NCBI GenBank assembly: GCA_027625095.1
Contig: JAQBXN010000095.1
Location: forward strand, 1 to 34,788
DNA length: 34,788 nucleotides
Direction of reading: 5' to 3'
DNA from: Planctomycetota bacterium
GTDB taxonomy: Bacteria; Planctomycetota; PUPC01; JACPCR01
A program made the position numbers and the translations under genes. Below, in pieces: positions 26,713-33,636 of this stretch. Numbering within the stretch: position 1 is the stretch's first letter; every line of letters begins with the position of its first letter. The notes beneath the pieces were generated by a model. It did no database searches and was not told the origin of the DNA. It saw only the letters and a list, made by a program, of their open reading frames with translations.

Positions 26713-28566
26713 ATGCCCAAGATTCAGGTTCTGCCCCCTGCCATTGCGAACCGAATTGCCGCAGGCGAAGTCGTCGAGCGGCCTTCCTCGGTGGTGAAGG
26801 AACTCGTTGAGAACTCGCTGGATGCCGGCGCCTCAAGGCTCGAAGTCGAGATTGAGGAGGGTGGCAAGAATCTCATTCGAATAGCCGACGACGGAATCGG
26901 CATCGAGGTCGAAGATTTGCCGCTCTGCTTCGCCAGCCATGCGACCAGTAAACTGAAGTGTCCGGAAGATCTGTTTTCTATCAGCACCCTTGGCTTTCGG
27001 GGCGAAGCCCTCGCAAGCATTGGTTCAGTCTCGCAGGCGAAGATTATTTCCCGCTATCGCGGTGAGGACGCGGGTGCGGAAATCGAATGTCTCGGCGGCG
27101 AGATTGGCGAGGTCAAAGCACGGGGGGCAAGCCAGGGGACGCAGATCGAGATCCGGAATCTCTTCTTCAATGTCCCGGTTCGCAGAAAGTTTCTGAAGTC
27201 CACCGCCAGCGAGACGGCCAGCATTACTGATACCCTGACCAAGATGTCCCTCGCATATCCGGGAGTGCACTTCAAGCTCAACAGCAATGGCAAAGAGGTA
27301 TTCAACACCCCTCCGTCCACCCGTATCAAACGCATCAGCACCTTCTTTGGCCGTGACCTGATCGAGTCGTTGCTGGAAATCGAAAACAAGACACCCGAAC
27401 TTACCGTTGAAGGGTTTGTTGCCCTGCCTGCGGTGAATCGGGCCAACCGCACCTGGCAGTATCTGTTCCTCAACGGCCGATACATTCAGGACAAATCTAT
27501 CAGCCACGCGATGAACGAAGCCTATCGCGGCCTCATGATGGAGCGTAGGTTTCCCATCATGTTCCTCTTCCTTGAAATGGACCCTTCTGAGGTCGACGTG
27601 AACGCGCACCCGACCAAAATCGAAGTCCGGTTTCGCAGCGAATGGAGCCTTTATGGCCGCATTTTGAACGCGGTTCGTCAGCGATTACTTGCGGATGGAA
27701 AGGTGGCCGCATTGAAAATCGATCCGCAGGAGAATCTATTTGGCCCGCAGAAAACATCGGACCTCCCTGCCCCTGTTCAAAAGAGGGCGGAGGCGCCACT
27801 GGATAAGACGATGGACCTCTTTCCCGGCCGGGAAGGAGGATCGGGAAAGGGGAAGCCTTCTGTGCCAGGAAGGGAAAACGAAAAGTCCTATTCACCTCAG
27901 GAATCGCATAAGTCTGTACCATTTCATGCACCGCCATCCGATTCGGTCAGCCGGTATAGGCCTGATCAGGCATCGCGGCACAGGCCCGCCGATGGCCCCA
28001 TTATCTGCATACAGATTCATGATTCCTATATAGTCCAGGAAACTGCCGACGGGTTCATCGTGATCGATCAGCACGCCCTGCACGAGCGCATTTTATTCTG
28101 TGAAATTCGAGATAAAGCCGCGGCTGGCAAAGTCGAATCGCAGCGGCTGTTGCTGCCTGAGCCCGTTGAGCTCACCCCGAAGGAACTTGCCATTGTTCGT
28201 GAAGTCGAACCCGCGTTGAAACAACTCGGTTTGGAGGTGGAGGAATTCGGCAGAAACTCAGTCGTGGTGCAGGCCGTACCCGCATTTTTGAAAACGGTAA
28301 ACGTCGGGCGTGTCCTCCACGATCTTCTTTCTGAGTTGGCTGAAGGAAACAGGCCCCGCAGCCTCGAAAAGATCCGCGAGCGCATCCTGGCCACCATGGC
28401 CTGCAAGGCCGCGGTGAAATTTGGTGACAGACTCAAACAGGAGGAGATCGTCTCGCTCATCGAACGCAGCGCAGAACTGCCCGAAACCATCGCCTGCCCG
28501 CACGGCAGACCCACCAAGCTGGCGGTGAATCTGAAAGACCTGGAACGGCAATTCGGGCGAACGTAG
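26713..28566 (+). CDS. mutL: DNA mismatch repair protein MutL
   Basis: 617 residues, typical length. The N-terminal GHKL ATPase has IANRIAAGEVVERP, ELVENSLDAG, ADDGIGI, ATSKL and LGFRGEALASIG. A transducer domain follows to about residue 330, then a disordered linker (about 345-430). The C-terminal dimerisation and nuclease domain begins near 432. Its metal motif reads DQHALHER (452-459), followed by ILFCE; the usual second Glu position (463) is Cys, with Glu one place later. The other nuclease motifs, ACKAAVKFGDRL and CPHGRPT, are intact. It is therefore probably an endonuclease-type MutL that nicks DNA after MutS recognition. No mutS lies in the window. Confidence 0.95.
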   Translation: MPKIQVLPPAIANRIAAGEVVERPSSVVKELVENSLDAGASRLEVEIEEGGKNLIRIADDGIGIEVEDLPLCFASHATSKLKCPEDLFSISTLGFRGEALASIGSVSQAKIISRYRGEDAGAEIECLGGEIGEVKARGASQGTQIEIRNLFFNVPVRRKFLKSTASETASITDTLTKMSLAYPGVHFKLNSNGKEVFNTPPSTRIKRISTFFGRDLIESLLEIENKTPELTVEGFVALPAVNRANRTWQYLFLNGRYIQDKSISHAMNEAYRGLMMERRFPIMFLFLEMDPSEVDVNAHPTKIEVRFRSEWSLYGRILNAVRQRLLADGKVAALKIDPQENLFGPQKTSDLPAPVQKRAEAPLDKTMDLFPGREGGSGKGKPSVPGRENEKSYSPQESHKSVPFHAPPSDSVSRYRPDQASRHRPADGPIICIQIHDSYIVQETADGFIVIDQHALHERILFCEIRDKAAAGKVESQRLLLPEPVELTPKELAIVREVEPALKQLGLEVEEFGRNSVVVQAVPAFLKTVNVGRVLHDLLSELAEGNRPRSLEKIRERILATMACKAAVKFGDRLKQEEIVSLIERSAELPETIACPHGRPTKLAVNLKDLERQFGRT

Positions 28567-28626
28567 GATTGAGCCGCGAGAAAGGGAGAGGGCGAAGTCT
28601 ACGGCAAGGAGCAATCCAGCAGAAGC

Positions 28627-29334
28627 TCAGCTTTTGGCCATCGCCTCCCTGTCACAGAAACATTGGACATCAGGGTGAAGCCAGAGGAGCGAGGCGGGGA
28701 GCGAAGTAGAGATTTCTGCCTTCAAGAGTGAGGCGAAGATATCACTCTTGTGGGCGCCATTGACCAGCAAGATGATGGTCTTTGAATTGAAGAGTTCAGC
28801 CATTCCGAGAGTGAGACCCACGGCTATGCCGCCTTCGATGTCCTTCAGCATGTCGTGTTGTCTGGATTCATCAGAAAGCGTAGCCAGGTGAGCCCTTGGC
28901 TGCAGTGATTCAGAAGGCTCGTTGAGTCCCAGGTGGCCGTTCATTCCAAGTCCAAGAATACAGACATCGATGGGGCCGTTGTCTGCAAGCCAGTCGCTCA
29001 TTCGCCCACATTCGGATTCCGGATCTTCTGACTGGCTGTTAAATCCTGCATAACGCTCGTCAGAAACTGTCAACGGTTCGAGCAGATGCTGCCTGAGATA
29101 CGATTCGCACGTGGCAGGATGGCTCAGGGGCAGACCGCCCCACTCATCCAGTTTTATCACTCGCAGTTGTTGATATGCCTCGGCGGCCGCTGCCATCCGT
29201 TTGTAGAGGCCTGTCGGGCTGCCACCTGTAGCCGCGCAAAGCAGGAGGTCCGGTTTCGCAGTTGCGGCGGTCTCCACCAGTGCCGCTGCTTTTTCTGACA
29301 ATTCTTCGAAGGTAGGCGAGACATCAATTTTCAT
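28627..29334 (-). CDS. Galactosamine/glucosamine-6-phosphate isomerase-deaminase
   Basis: 235 residues from the ATG at 29334, which has AAGGA eight bases upstream; an in-frame start at 29382 lacks such support. The protein belongs to the NagB/6-phosphogluconolactonase superfamily: CAATGGSPTGLYKRM for the phosphate loop, KLDEWGGL for the general base region, and ILGLGMNGHLGLNEPSE. The LDEWGGL and MNGHLGLNEP variants resemble AgaI-type galactosamine-6-phosphate isomerases more than classical NagB. The reaction would be amino-sugar 6-phosphate to keto-sugar phosphate plus ammonia. A PhyH relic on the same strand ends 45 nt upstream. No PTS or nagA gene is nearby. Confidence 0.83.
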   Translation of the reverse strand: MKIDVSPTFEELSEKAAALVETAATAKPDLLLCAATGGSPTGLYKRMAAAAEAYQQLRVIKLDEWGGLPLSHPATCESYLRQHLLEPLTVSDERYAGFNSQSEDPESECGRMSDWLADNGPIDVCILGLGMNGHLGLNEPSESLQPRAHLATLSDESRQHDMLKDIEGGIAVGLTLGMAELFNSKTIILLVNGAHKSDIFASLLKAEISTSLPASLLWLHPDVQCFCDREAMAKS

Positions 29335-29378
29335 CAGGCGAGTCCTTGTGCTTGCATCAAATAATAACGGGGACATCC

Positions 29379-29516
29379 TCATCTTTGTTTACGGCAGCTA
29401 ATGTCGCCACAGTTGATGGGTCTCGTGTCCCTGACGACAAGATTCCCGTTGTCGTTAAACTGGCGGAGCTGGTCGTCCGTGATGGTTTGCTGCAAGCAAT
29501 GGTCTGCAAGCATCAT
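29379..29516 (-). pseudogene. N-terminal relic of a second PhyH-family gene
   Basis: The reverse strand starts at a double ATG and encodes 45 residues containing ITDDQLRQFNDNGNLVVRD, a near-perfect PhyH opening (usually L/T-D-E-Q-x-x-x-F-x-x-N-G-Y-L-V-V). The family-conserved Tyr of NGYLVV is Asn here. After that the sequence no longer resembles the family and stops before any iron-binding HxD motif. It lies just upstream of the isomerase gene on the same strand, so a full dioxygenase gene may once have sat here, with its body deleted. The frame is too short to be an enzyme. Confidence 0.55.
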
Positions 29517-29575
29517 TCACATCGAGTTTCGGATTATTGTCGATCTCCAACCATTAAATTCTTCAGAGTTCACTC

Positions 29576-30664
29576 ATGCCTCACGGCGCTTATCTGCATA
29601 TTCCTTTTTGCCTGTCCAAGTGCTCGTACTGTGATTTCTTTTCGGTTATCGGCGAAGAGGAGTCTATTCCGGCGTATACAGAAGCCATCTGCAAAGAAAT
29701 CAGGCTGTATGCAGACCGGGAACTCGCGGTCGACACGATCTTCTTTGGAGGCGGCACTCCATCCTATATTCCGGCGGCCGATCTGGGACGGATATTGGAT
29801 ACCCTCAGGGACTGCTTCGCCATCGCCAATGATGCGGAGGTAACCTGTGAGACGAATCCGGAGACCGTCGATCCGGCCAAGCTCAGCGAGTTTCTTGCAC
29901 TTGGAATCAATCGTCTCAGTCTGGGCGTGCAGTCCTTTCATAATCACGAACTGCAGCAGATGGGGCGTGCGCACGATGCGGGGCGAGCAGTGCAGTGTTT
30001 CAAAGAGGCACGTGAGGCAGGTTTCACGAACGTTTCAATGGACTTGATTTCGGCACTGCCGGAGATGTCCCTGCAGTCCTGGCAGGACAATCTCGAACGG
30101 CTGGTGGAACTCCAGCCGGACCATTTATCGGCCTACACTCTCGAGTATCACCCGGGGACCAAGTTCGAGCGTGAGAGGACGCTTGGCCTCCTCAAGCCGG
30201 CCCAGGAATTTCTCGAACGGGATATGTATCTCGACACGATACGTTTTCTGGAAGGCCACGGTTATGGTCATTACGAGATTTCAAACTTCGCAAAGCCGGG
30301 ATTCGAGTGCCGGCACAACCTGAAATATTGGCGGCACGAACCGTACCTGGCGTTCGGAACCTCGGCTCATGGTTTTGATGGTCGCCGCCGTTATTGGAAT
30401 CACCGAAGTCTCAAGAGATATCTGGATGATATCGAGAAGGGAGTGCGGCCGATCGTCGAATCAGAGACGCTCGATGAATCCCAGATTCAGCTTGAGCAAC
30501 TGATGCTTGGTATGCGAACTCGAATCGGGATCGAGTGGGACCGGGCACTGCCATCGGAAGTGCCCGCAAACCTTTTTTCGCAACAGGGAGGGCGCGTTTC
30601 ACTTACCGCGAATGGATTCGTGCTCTACGAGGCTGTCTGTGCCGCGTTCGCAGGAGAGTTGTGA
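29576..30664 (+). CDS. hemW: Radical SAM heme chaperone HemW
   Basis: 362 residues. The radical SAM cluster motif is at the start: PFCLSKCSYCDF, with Cys12, Cys16 and Cys19. It is followed by FFGGGTPSYIP and NPETVDPAKL. The HNxxYW motif (HNLKYW, 247-252) marks HemW, formerly called HemN-like coproporphyrinogen oxidase. HemW carries heme for insertion into respiratory enzymes and lacks the fourth Cys and other features of true HemN. The reading starts at MPHGAYLHIPFC; the upstream ribosome site is weak. It is divergent from the PhyH relic and isomerase, and no heme-synthesis gene adjoins it. Confidence 0.92.
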   Translation: MPHGAYLHIPFCLSKCSYCDFFSVIGEEESIPAYTEAICKEIRLYADRELAVDTIFFGGGTPSYIPAADLGRILDTLRDCFAIANDAEVTCETNPETVDPAKLSEFLALGINRLSLGVQSFHNHELQQMGRAHDAGRAVQCFKEAREAGFTNVSMDLISALPEMSLQSWQDNLERLVELQPDHLSAYTLEYHPGTKFERERTLGLLKPAQEFLERDMYLDTIRFLEGHGYGHYEISNFAKPGFECRHNLKYWRHEPYLAFGTSAHGFDGRRRYWNHRSLKRYLDDIEKGVRPIVESETLDESQIQLEQLMLGMRTRIGIEWDRALPSEVPANLFSQQGGRVSLTANGFVLYEAVCAAFAGEL

Positions 30665-30752
30665 TTGGGATCGTTATCGTTCAGGCGTTGTAACCGTTCA
30701 GCCTACCCACCGGCCTCGCAAGCTCGGTCGGGCAAATCTTTCAAGGAATAAG

Positions 30753-30807
30753 GGTGTCAGGGTTCAGGTCAGAGGGTTATCGCAAGTCTGTCCTGAACGC
30801 TGACACC
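30753..30807. repeat. Imperfect inverted repeat (20-nt arms, 18 matches)
   Basis: GGTGTCAGGGTTCAGGTCAG (30753-30772) pairs with CTGTCCTGAACGCTGACACC (30788-30807) around a 15-nt loop, with two mismatches. It would form a strong hairpin about 90 nt after hemW. There is no T run, so it is not a simple terminator. It looks like a REP-type palindromic element. The whole gap 30665-31072 has no gene that I can support. Confidence 0.7.
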
Positions 30808-30963
30808 TGAACACTGAAACCTTGTTTCTTAGGAGGGACGAATCTTTCTTACTTTATTGCGCCCACATTCGCAGACGGTTGATGGCAGGTATTGGACGTC
30901 GCTGAGGGACCAATCTGAGATGCTTCCATTCAAAGAGTTTACGCCCTGACGTTAAAGCTGACC

Positions 30964-31047
30964 AACACGGCCTGCGCCGCCCACGGTCAAGAACGAGACT
31001 GGTTTGGAAACAAATTGAGTCATTTAAGATCCGCGATAGGCCGTGTT
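30964..31047. repeat. 10-bp perfect inverted repeat in the same gap
   Basis: AACACGGCCT (30964-30973) is repeated inverted as AGGCCGTGTT (31038-31047) with 64 nt between. It lies just downstream of the toxin-antitoxin genes, which run towards it, so it could help end their transcript. A chance match is possible. Confidence 0.35.
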
Positions 31048-31072
31048 CGGTCGAGCGTCTGGTTATCCGGAT

Positions 31073-31333
31073 TCAGGAGACCGAGACCTTTTCTTGAACC
31101 CATTCGCGAACGAGGTCGGCCGCTTTCACACCCTTCGATTTCGCTAGCTCATCTACGGCCTCTGCTTCCTGTGTAGAGACTTCGACATGAATGATAGATT
31201 TCTTGCTGAACAATGGCTCGGTGACTTCCTCGAACTGGTCTTCGTAGTCCGTGAAGTCGTGGGTGTCCCAGAATTCTGTCAATTGTCGGATCGAATCTGT
31301 ATTTGGCATTGGGGTCTTTAGCGGTTTTTCCAT
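31073..31333 (-). CDS. CopG/BrnA-type antitoxin
   Basis: 86 residues. The segment DSIRQLTEFWDTHDFTDYED is a recurrent signature of BrnA/CopG-type antitoxins. The C-terminal half (IIHVEVSTQEAEAVDELAKS, then GVKAADLVREWVQEKV) looks like a ribbon-helix-helix DNA-binding unit. It would neutralise the upstream toxin and repress the operon. Its ATG lies inside the toxin gene with a 16-nt overlap, the typical coupled arrangement in which the toxin comes first, as in brnTA. Confidence 0.8.
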   Translation of the reverse strand: MEKPLKTPMPNTDSIRQLTEFWDTHDFTDYEDQFEEVTEPLFSKKSIIHVEVSTQEAEAVDELAKSKGVKAADLVREWVQEKVSVS

Positions 31334-31602
31334 TGTCTGAATCTCCGTTTTTCTTTCTCGGTCATTGAACGAGCAGTAATCGGATAAGCATTTCCATCAG
31401 GGCACTGAATCAACAGGCAGAAGAGACACCGACCGGCAGCAGTATGTCCCAATATGGCAAAGACCGGATTCTCCCCTTCAGATTTCGAGCGAAACGCCAG
31501 GGATGAGCCGAAACATGCTTCCTCGACTTCTTCGGGCGTCACACTGTGCCTGGCGATGTGCTCGATGCGGTCTTCAGGCCATATGAGTTCCTGAATCTCC
31601 AT
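31318..31602 (-). CDS. BrnT-family toxin
   Basis: 94 residues from the ATG at 31602. The pattern WPEDRIEHIARHSVTPEEVE, then VFAILGHTAAGRCLFCLLIQ and the C-terminal ITARSMTEKEKRRFRQWK matches BrnT-type RNase toxins, which have a H-x-V/I-x-x-E-E-V-E segment and an end like ITAR-x-x-x-x-x-E. It would cut RNA when the antitoxin is degraded. It is followed with overlap by the antitoxin gene. About 175 bp upstream, up to the lipoprotein frame, hold nothing recognised apart from the expected promoter. Confidence 0.75.
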   Translation of the reverse strand: MEIQELIWPEDRIEHIARHSVTPEEVEEACFGSSLAFRSKSEGENPVFAILGHTAAGRCLFCLLIQCPDGNAYPITARSMTEKEKRRFRQWKNR

Positions 31603-31779
31603 CAAAAAATTGTAACCAAGCAGGAAAGTGTCTCAATGCCTTGCAGGTGTACCTGGATAACGATCAAAATCAGCGACTGAAACGGCTCCGCCAAACTTCA
31701 GAACGGCTACGACATCATACCACCTCCGAACCTCAAGACGCACCATCGTTTAGGTTCTCTTCATTTTTCTGGTTATCTA

Positions 31780-32103
31780 TTATTCCTTTTCAAGGATGAC
31801 ATTAAGAACCTGATGGTTCGGCTCTCCAAGGATCCTCAGTCGTCTTTCGTAAGTCTTGTAGCCTGGACATTAAACGCGGACGGTTCGCTCTCCTCGCTTC
31901 AGATGAATGACTGGGAGCCGAGCAGAAACGTTCCCAATCAGCGCTCCGTCAACATGAAGTTCCGCGTTGGGAGCCTCTTTTCCGTCTGCGGTCCGGACAT
32001 TGACTTCCAGATTCCCAACTGAAGATTTGCTCACCGCGGGGCTTGGAGTAGCGCATCCAACAAGGGAACAGCAGATACCAAGAGCGGCGACCAATATTCG
32101 CAT
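31780..32103 (-). pseudogene. PEGA-domain lipoprotein interrupted by one in-frame stop
   Basis: The frame starts with a lipoprotein signal (MRILVAALGICCSLVGC, lipobox LVGC, Cys17) and a PEGA-like domain (GNLEVNVRTADGKEAPNAEL, then HLKRGERTVRV). A TAA at 31870-31872 ends it after 77 residues. The same frame then goes on for 29 more codons, starting CPGYKTYERRLRILG and ending in a double stop (TAA TAG). PEGA domains normally end in exactly such a G-Y-x-x-x-x segment, so the stop splits one domain. A single change, for example GAA to TAA, explains it. Many intact genes here use TAA as their stop, so a general code change is excluded. A sequencing error remains possible. Confidence 0.75.
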
Positions 32104-32172
32104 TTCCGTCTTTCATAAAGCTGACCGAGCCCGGCCAGCAAAGAAGAGATTTGAGAACAGGAACAAATTTTC

Positions 32173-32234
32173 AGAAATTAACAACCTTCAAGGCCGCGAA
32201 TACCAAGGGCTTCGGTCGAGCGATTTGGTTAGCC
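32173..32234 (-). other. attC-like site (candidate), downstream of the two-helix membrane gene
   Basis: On the minus strand this reads GGCTAACCAAATCG, then CGACCGAAGCC, and ends GAAGGTTGTTAATTT, about 60 bp. Integron attC sites commonly open CTAACAAATCG-TC-AAG and end in a GTTRRRY box. The 3' box is imperfect, the arms pair poorly, and the gene reads into the site. Candidate only. Confidence 0.3.
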
Positions 32235-32637
32235 CTTCCTGTTCCCCTGCTGTGGGGTCTTGCACGGCTTGTTCGTCTTGTCCTCGATCAGTGCCAGATT
32301 CAGAGCTTTCGATCTCGCCCAATTCTCGAAGGCGGTCGTGGTACATCAGCATGAGTTTCTCAGTTCGATGATCGTTGAATAAAGCCTCTCCAAGATTCTG
32401 CGCCGACTGGTACAAATAACCGCCTACAAGAAAACCGACCAGAATAGCGAGACCAAGAACCGGGTAAAGAAGGCCTTGGCCGCCCTGTCCTGGTTGGAAG
32501 AATGACTGAATGAAGAGCTGAAGAACGTAGATTGCCCCGATCCCAACTGCTATTCCTACGCCAGCAACGACCACCTTGGTCCAGCGAGTAGCTTCTAGGG
32601 ACTTTCTGCTCCGCTCCACGAAGTCCTGTTCGGACAT
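32188..32637 (-). CDS. Small two-helix membrane protein of unknown function
   Basis: 149 residues from the ATG at 32637 (MSEQDFVERSRKSLEATRW), which has GAGAG just upstream. An ATG at 32739 would add 34 residues with a Cys-rich start (MGRCSCKPLI) and cannot be excluded. Two membrane helices (about 18-40 and 52-76) are joined by a short Gly-rich loop (QPGQGGQG). The tail is charged. No family was recognised. The C-terminal end (EGLTKSLDRSPWYSRP) is encoded by the attC-like sequence. It follows the three-helix gene on the same strand. Confidence 0.6.
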   Translation of the reverse strand: MSEQDFVERSRKSLEATRWTKVVVAGVGIAVGIGAIYVLQLFIQSFFQPGQGGQGLLYPVLGLAILVGFLVGGYLYQSAQNLGEALFNDHRTEKLMLMYHDRLRELGEIESSESGTDRGQDEQAVQDPTAGEQEGLTKSLDRSPWYSRP

Positions 32638-32762
32638 CGGCTCTCGTTTGATCGGAATCCCAAGAAACTTACGGATTGGAATACGGCGGCAGGGCATCTT
32701 AACGTCAGAGATAAGAGGCTTGCACGAGCACCGCCCCATGTAAAGTTGAAAAGAAATTCACG

Positions 32763-32821
32763 GCTAAGTTGAACCTTCGGCATCGGTATTCGTGCAAGTC
32801 CTCTTGATCGATTTGTTAGCA
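32763..32821 (-). other. attC-like half site (candidate), overlapping the end of the three-helix membrane gene
   Basis: On the minus strand this reads GCTAACAAATCGATCAAGAG, then GACTTGC, and ends GAAGGTTCAACTTAGC, about 58 bp. The 5' half is a good match to known attC starts (CTAACAAATCG-TCAAG). The 3' half lacks the complementary arm and a clean GTTRRRY box. It shares its opening and the GAAGGTT near its end with the site at 32173-32234. The translated tail NKSIKRTC is of a kind often produced by read-through into attC-like DNA. Confidence 0.4.
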
Positions 32822-33132
32822 GCGGAAGTCTTGAACGTAGTGGAATGTTTTATTGCTACCCAAGAATAAAATACAATTAAGAACAGAAGGAAGTAACTGA
32901 AGTGAATCTCCGCTACCGACTTCACTCCCGTTGCCTTCGCAAAGTAGTCCGAGATTAGGACAGCCACAAGAATACCTAGGGTGAGAGATACTGAAATACT
33001 CAGTAGCAGTGCAATCAAGTTGTTTGCTCGCCTTGTAACGAGCACAGCCATTGCGGTCATGCCTGACATAAGGCCAGACATAGTTAAGAAATCAGTAATC
33101 GCTCGCACCGTTGAGGAATTTAATATGTTCAT
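32764..33132 (-). CDS. Small three-helix membrane protein of unknown function
   Basis: 122 residues. Three hydrophobic helices are visible at about 10-33, 36-60 and 78-96 (LLLSISVSLTLGILVAVLI; SYFLLFLIVFYSWVAI). The soluble tail NKSIKRTCTNTDAEGST is encoded by the attC-like sequence and is probably not part of the fold. No family was recognised. The start lies 22 nt from the arm of a strong inverted repeat, and the next gene on the strand begins within 130 nt, so it may be a mobile cassette. Confidence 0.6.
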   Translation of the reverse strand: MNILNSSTVRAITDFLTMSGLMSGMTAMAVLVTRRANNLIALLLSISVSLTLGILVAVLISDYFAKATGVKSVAEIHFSYFLLFLIVFYSWVAIKHSTTFKTSAANKSIKRTCTNTDAEGST

Positions 33133-33154
33133 CCCAGTGGCTGCTAACTTAAAG

Positions 33155-33228
33155 GGTTTTATCGGAGAGAACTGCGCCGGAGACTCAAGTTTGAGGGAGA
33201 CATTCTCGCAGCTCTCTCCGATAAAACC
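33155..33228. repeat. Strong inverted repeat, 22-bp arms, 21 matches
   Basis: The arm at 33155-33176 begins GGTTTTATCGGAGAG and its inverted copy at 33207-33228 ends CTCTCCGATAAAACC. There is one mismatch in 22, and a 30-nt loop holding a small inner palindrome (CTCAAGTTTGAG). On the minus strand the flanks are GTTCAAC on the 5' side and GTTAGCA on the 3' side, which resemble the outer boxes of an attC site (RYYYAAC and GTTRRRY, the latter imperfect). It could be an attC, a MITE-like element, or a structured leader of the gene that starts at 33132. Confidence 0.8.
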
Positions 33229-33245
33229 TGTGTTGAACTAACCCG

Positions 33246-33636
33246 CTTAGCCAACTCACTTCTTTGGCTTGCGCTGGCGACTTATGGGGGTTGTATCTGC
33301 GAGGCACTTTCGCGTCCAGGTTTCATCCAGGACGGTGGCCAAGCGGCTGGGGTGCAGGAAAGGGACGCGTTGCCAACCGGGCAGGTCCGCCAGGTGAAGA
33401 CCCCGCGAAAGGGGGCTTGAAGGTGAGTGTTGGGACTGTGCAGGCAGACTTTCGCCCAGGTGTCCCGGGTGGGAAATCCGAGGTGTCAACAGTACTGAGC
33501 AAGTCCGGGACAGCGGTATCATGGGGCTCGTGCCCAGGGTAAAAGGTCGTGGTGGAACCACCGGTTCAGCCTCCAGTGAGGCTGGCGATCCCAGGGAGGG
33601 AGGGGCTGCACCTTTGCAAGCATTCCCTTTCGACAC
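33246..33636. other. GC-rich stretch with no supported gene
   Basis: About 390 bp lie between the inverted repeat and the LamG frame. Open frames exist on both strands but none shows family features. A stop at 33577-33579 closes the LamG frame upstream. The abrupt loss of coding character near 33640 suggests a rearrangement joint. Confidence 0.45.

Noticed and set aside
33480..33530. RNase P RNA-like segment (GAGCAAGTCCGGGACAG)
   Set aside because: Only a short resemblance to the conserved GAAAGTCCGGGC block; no other RNase P elements or matching 3' end are present.
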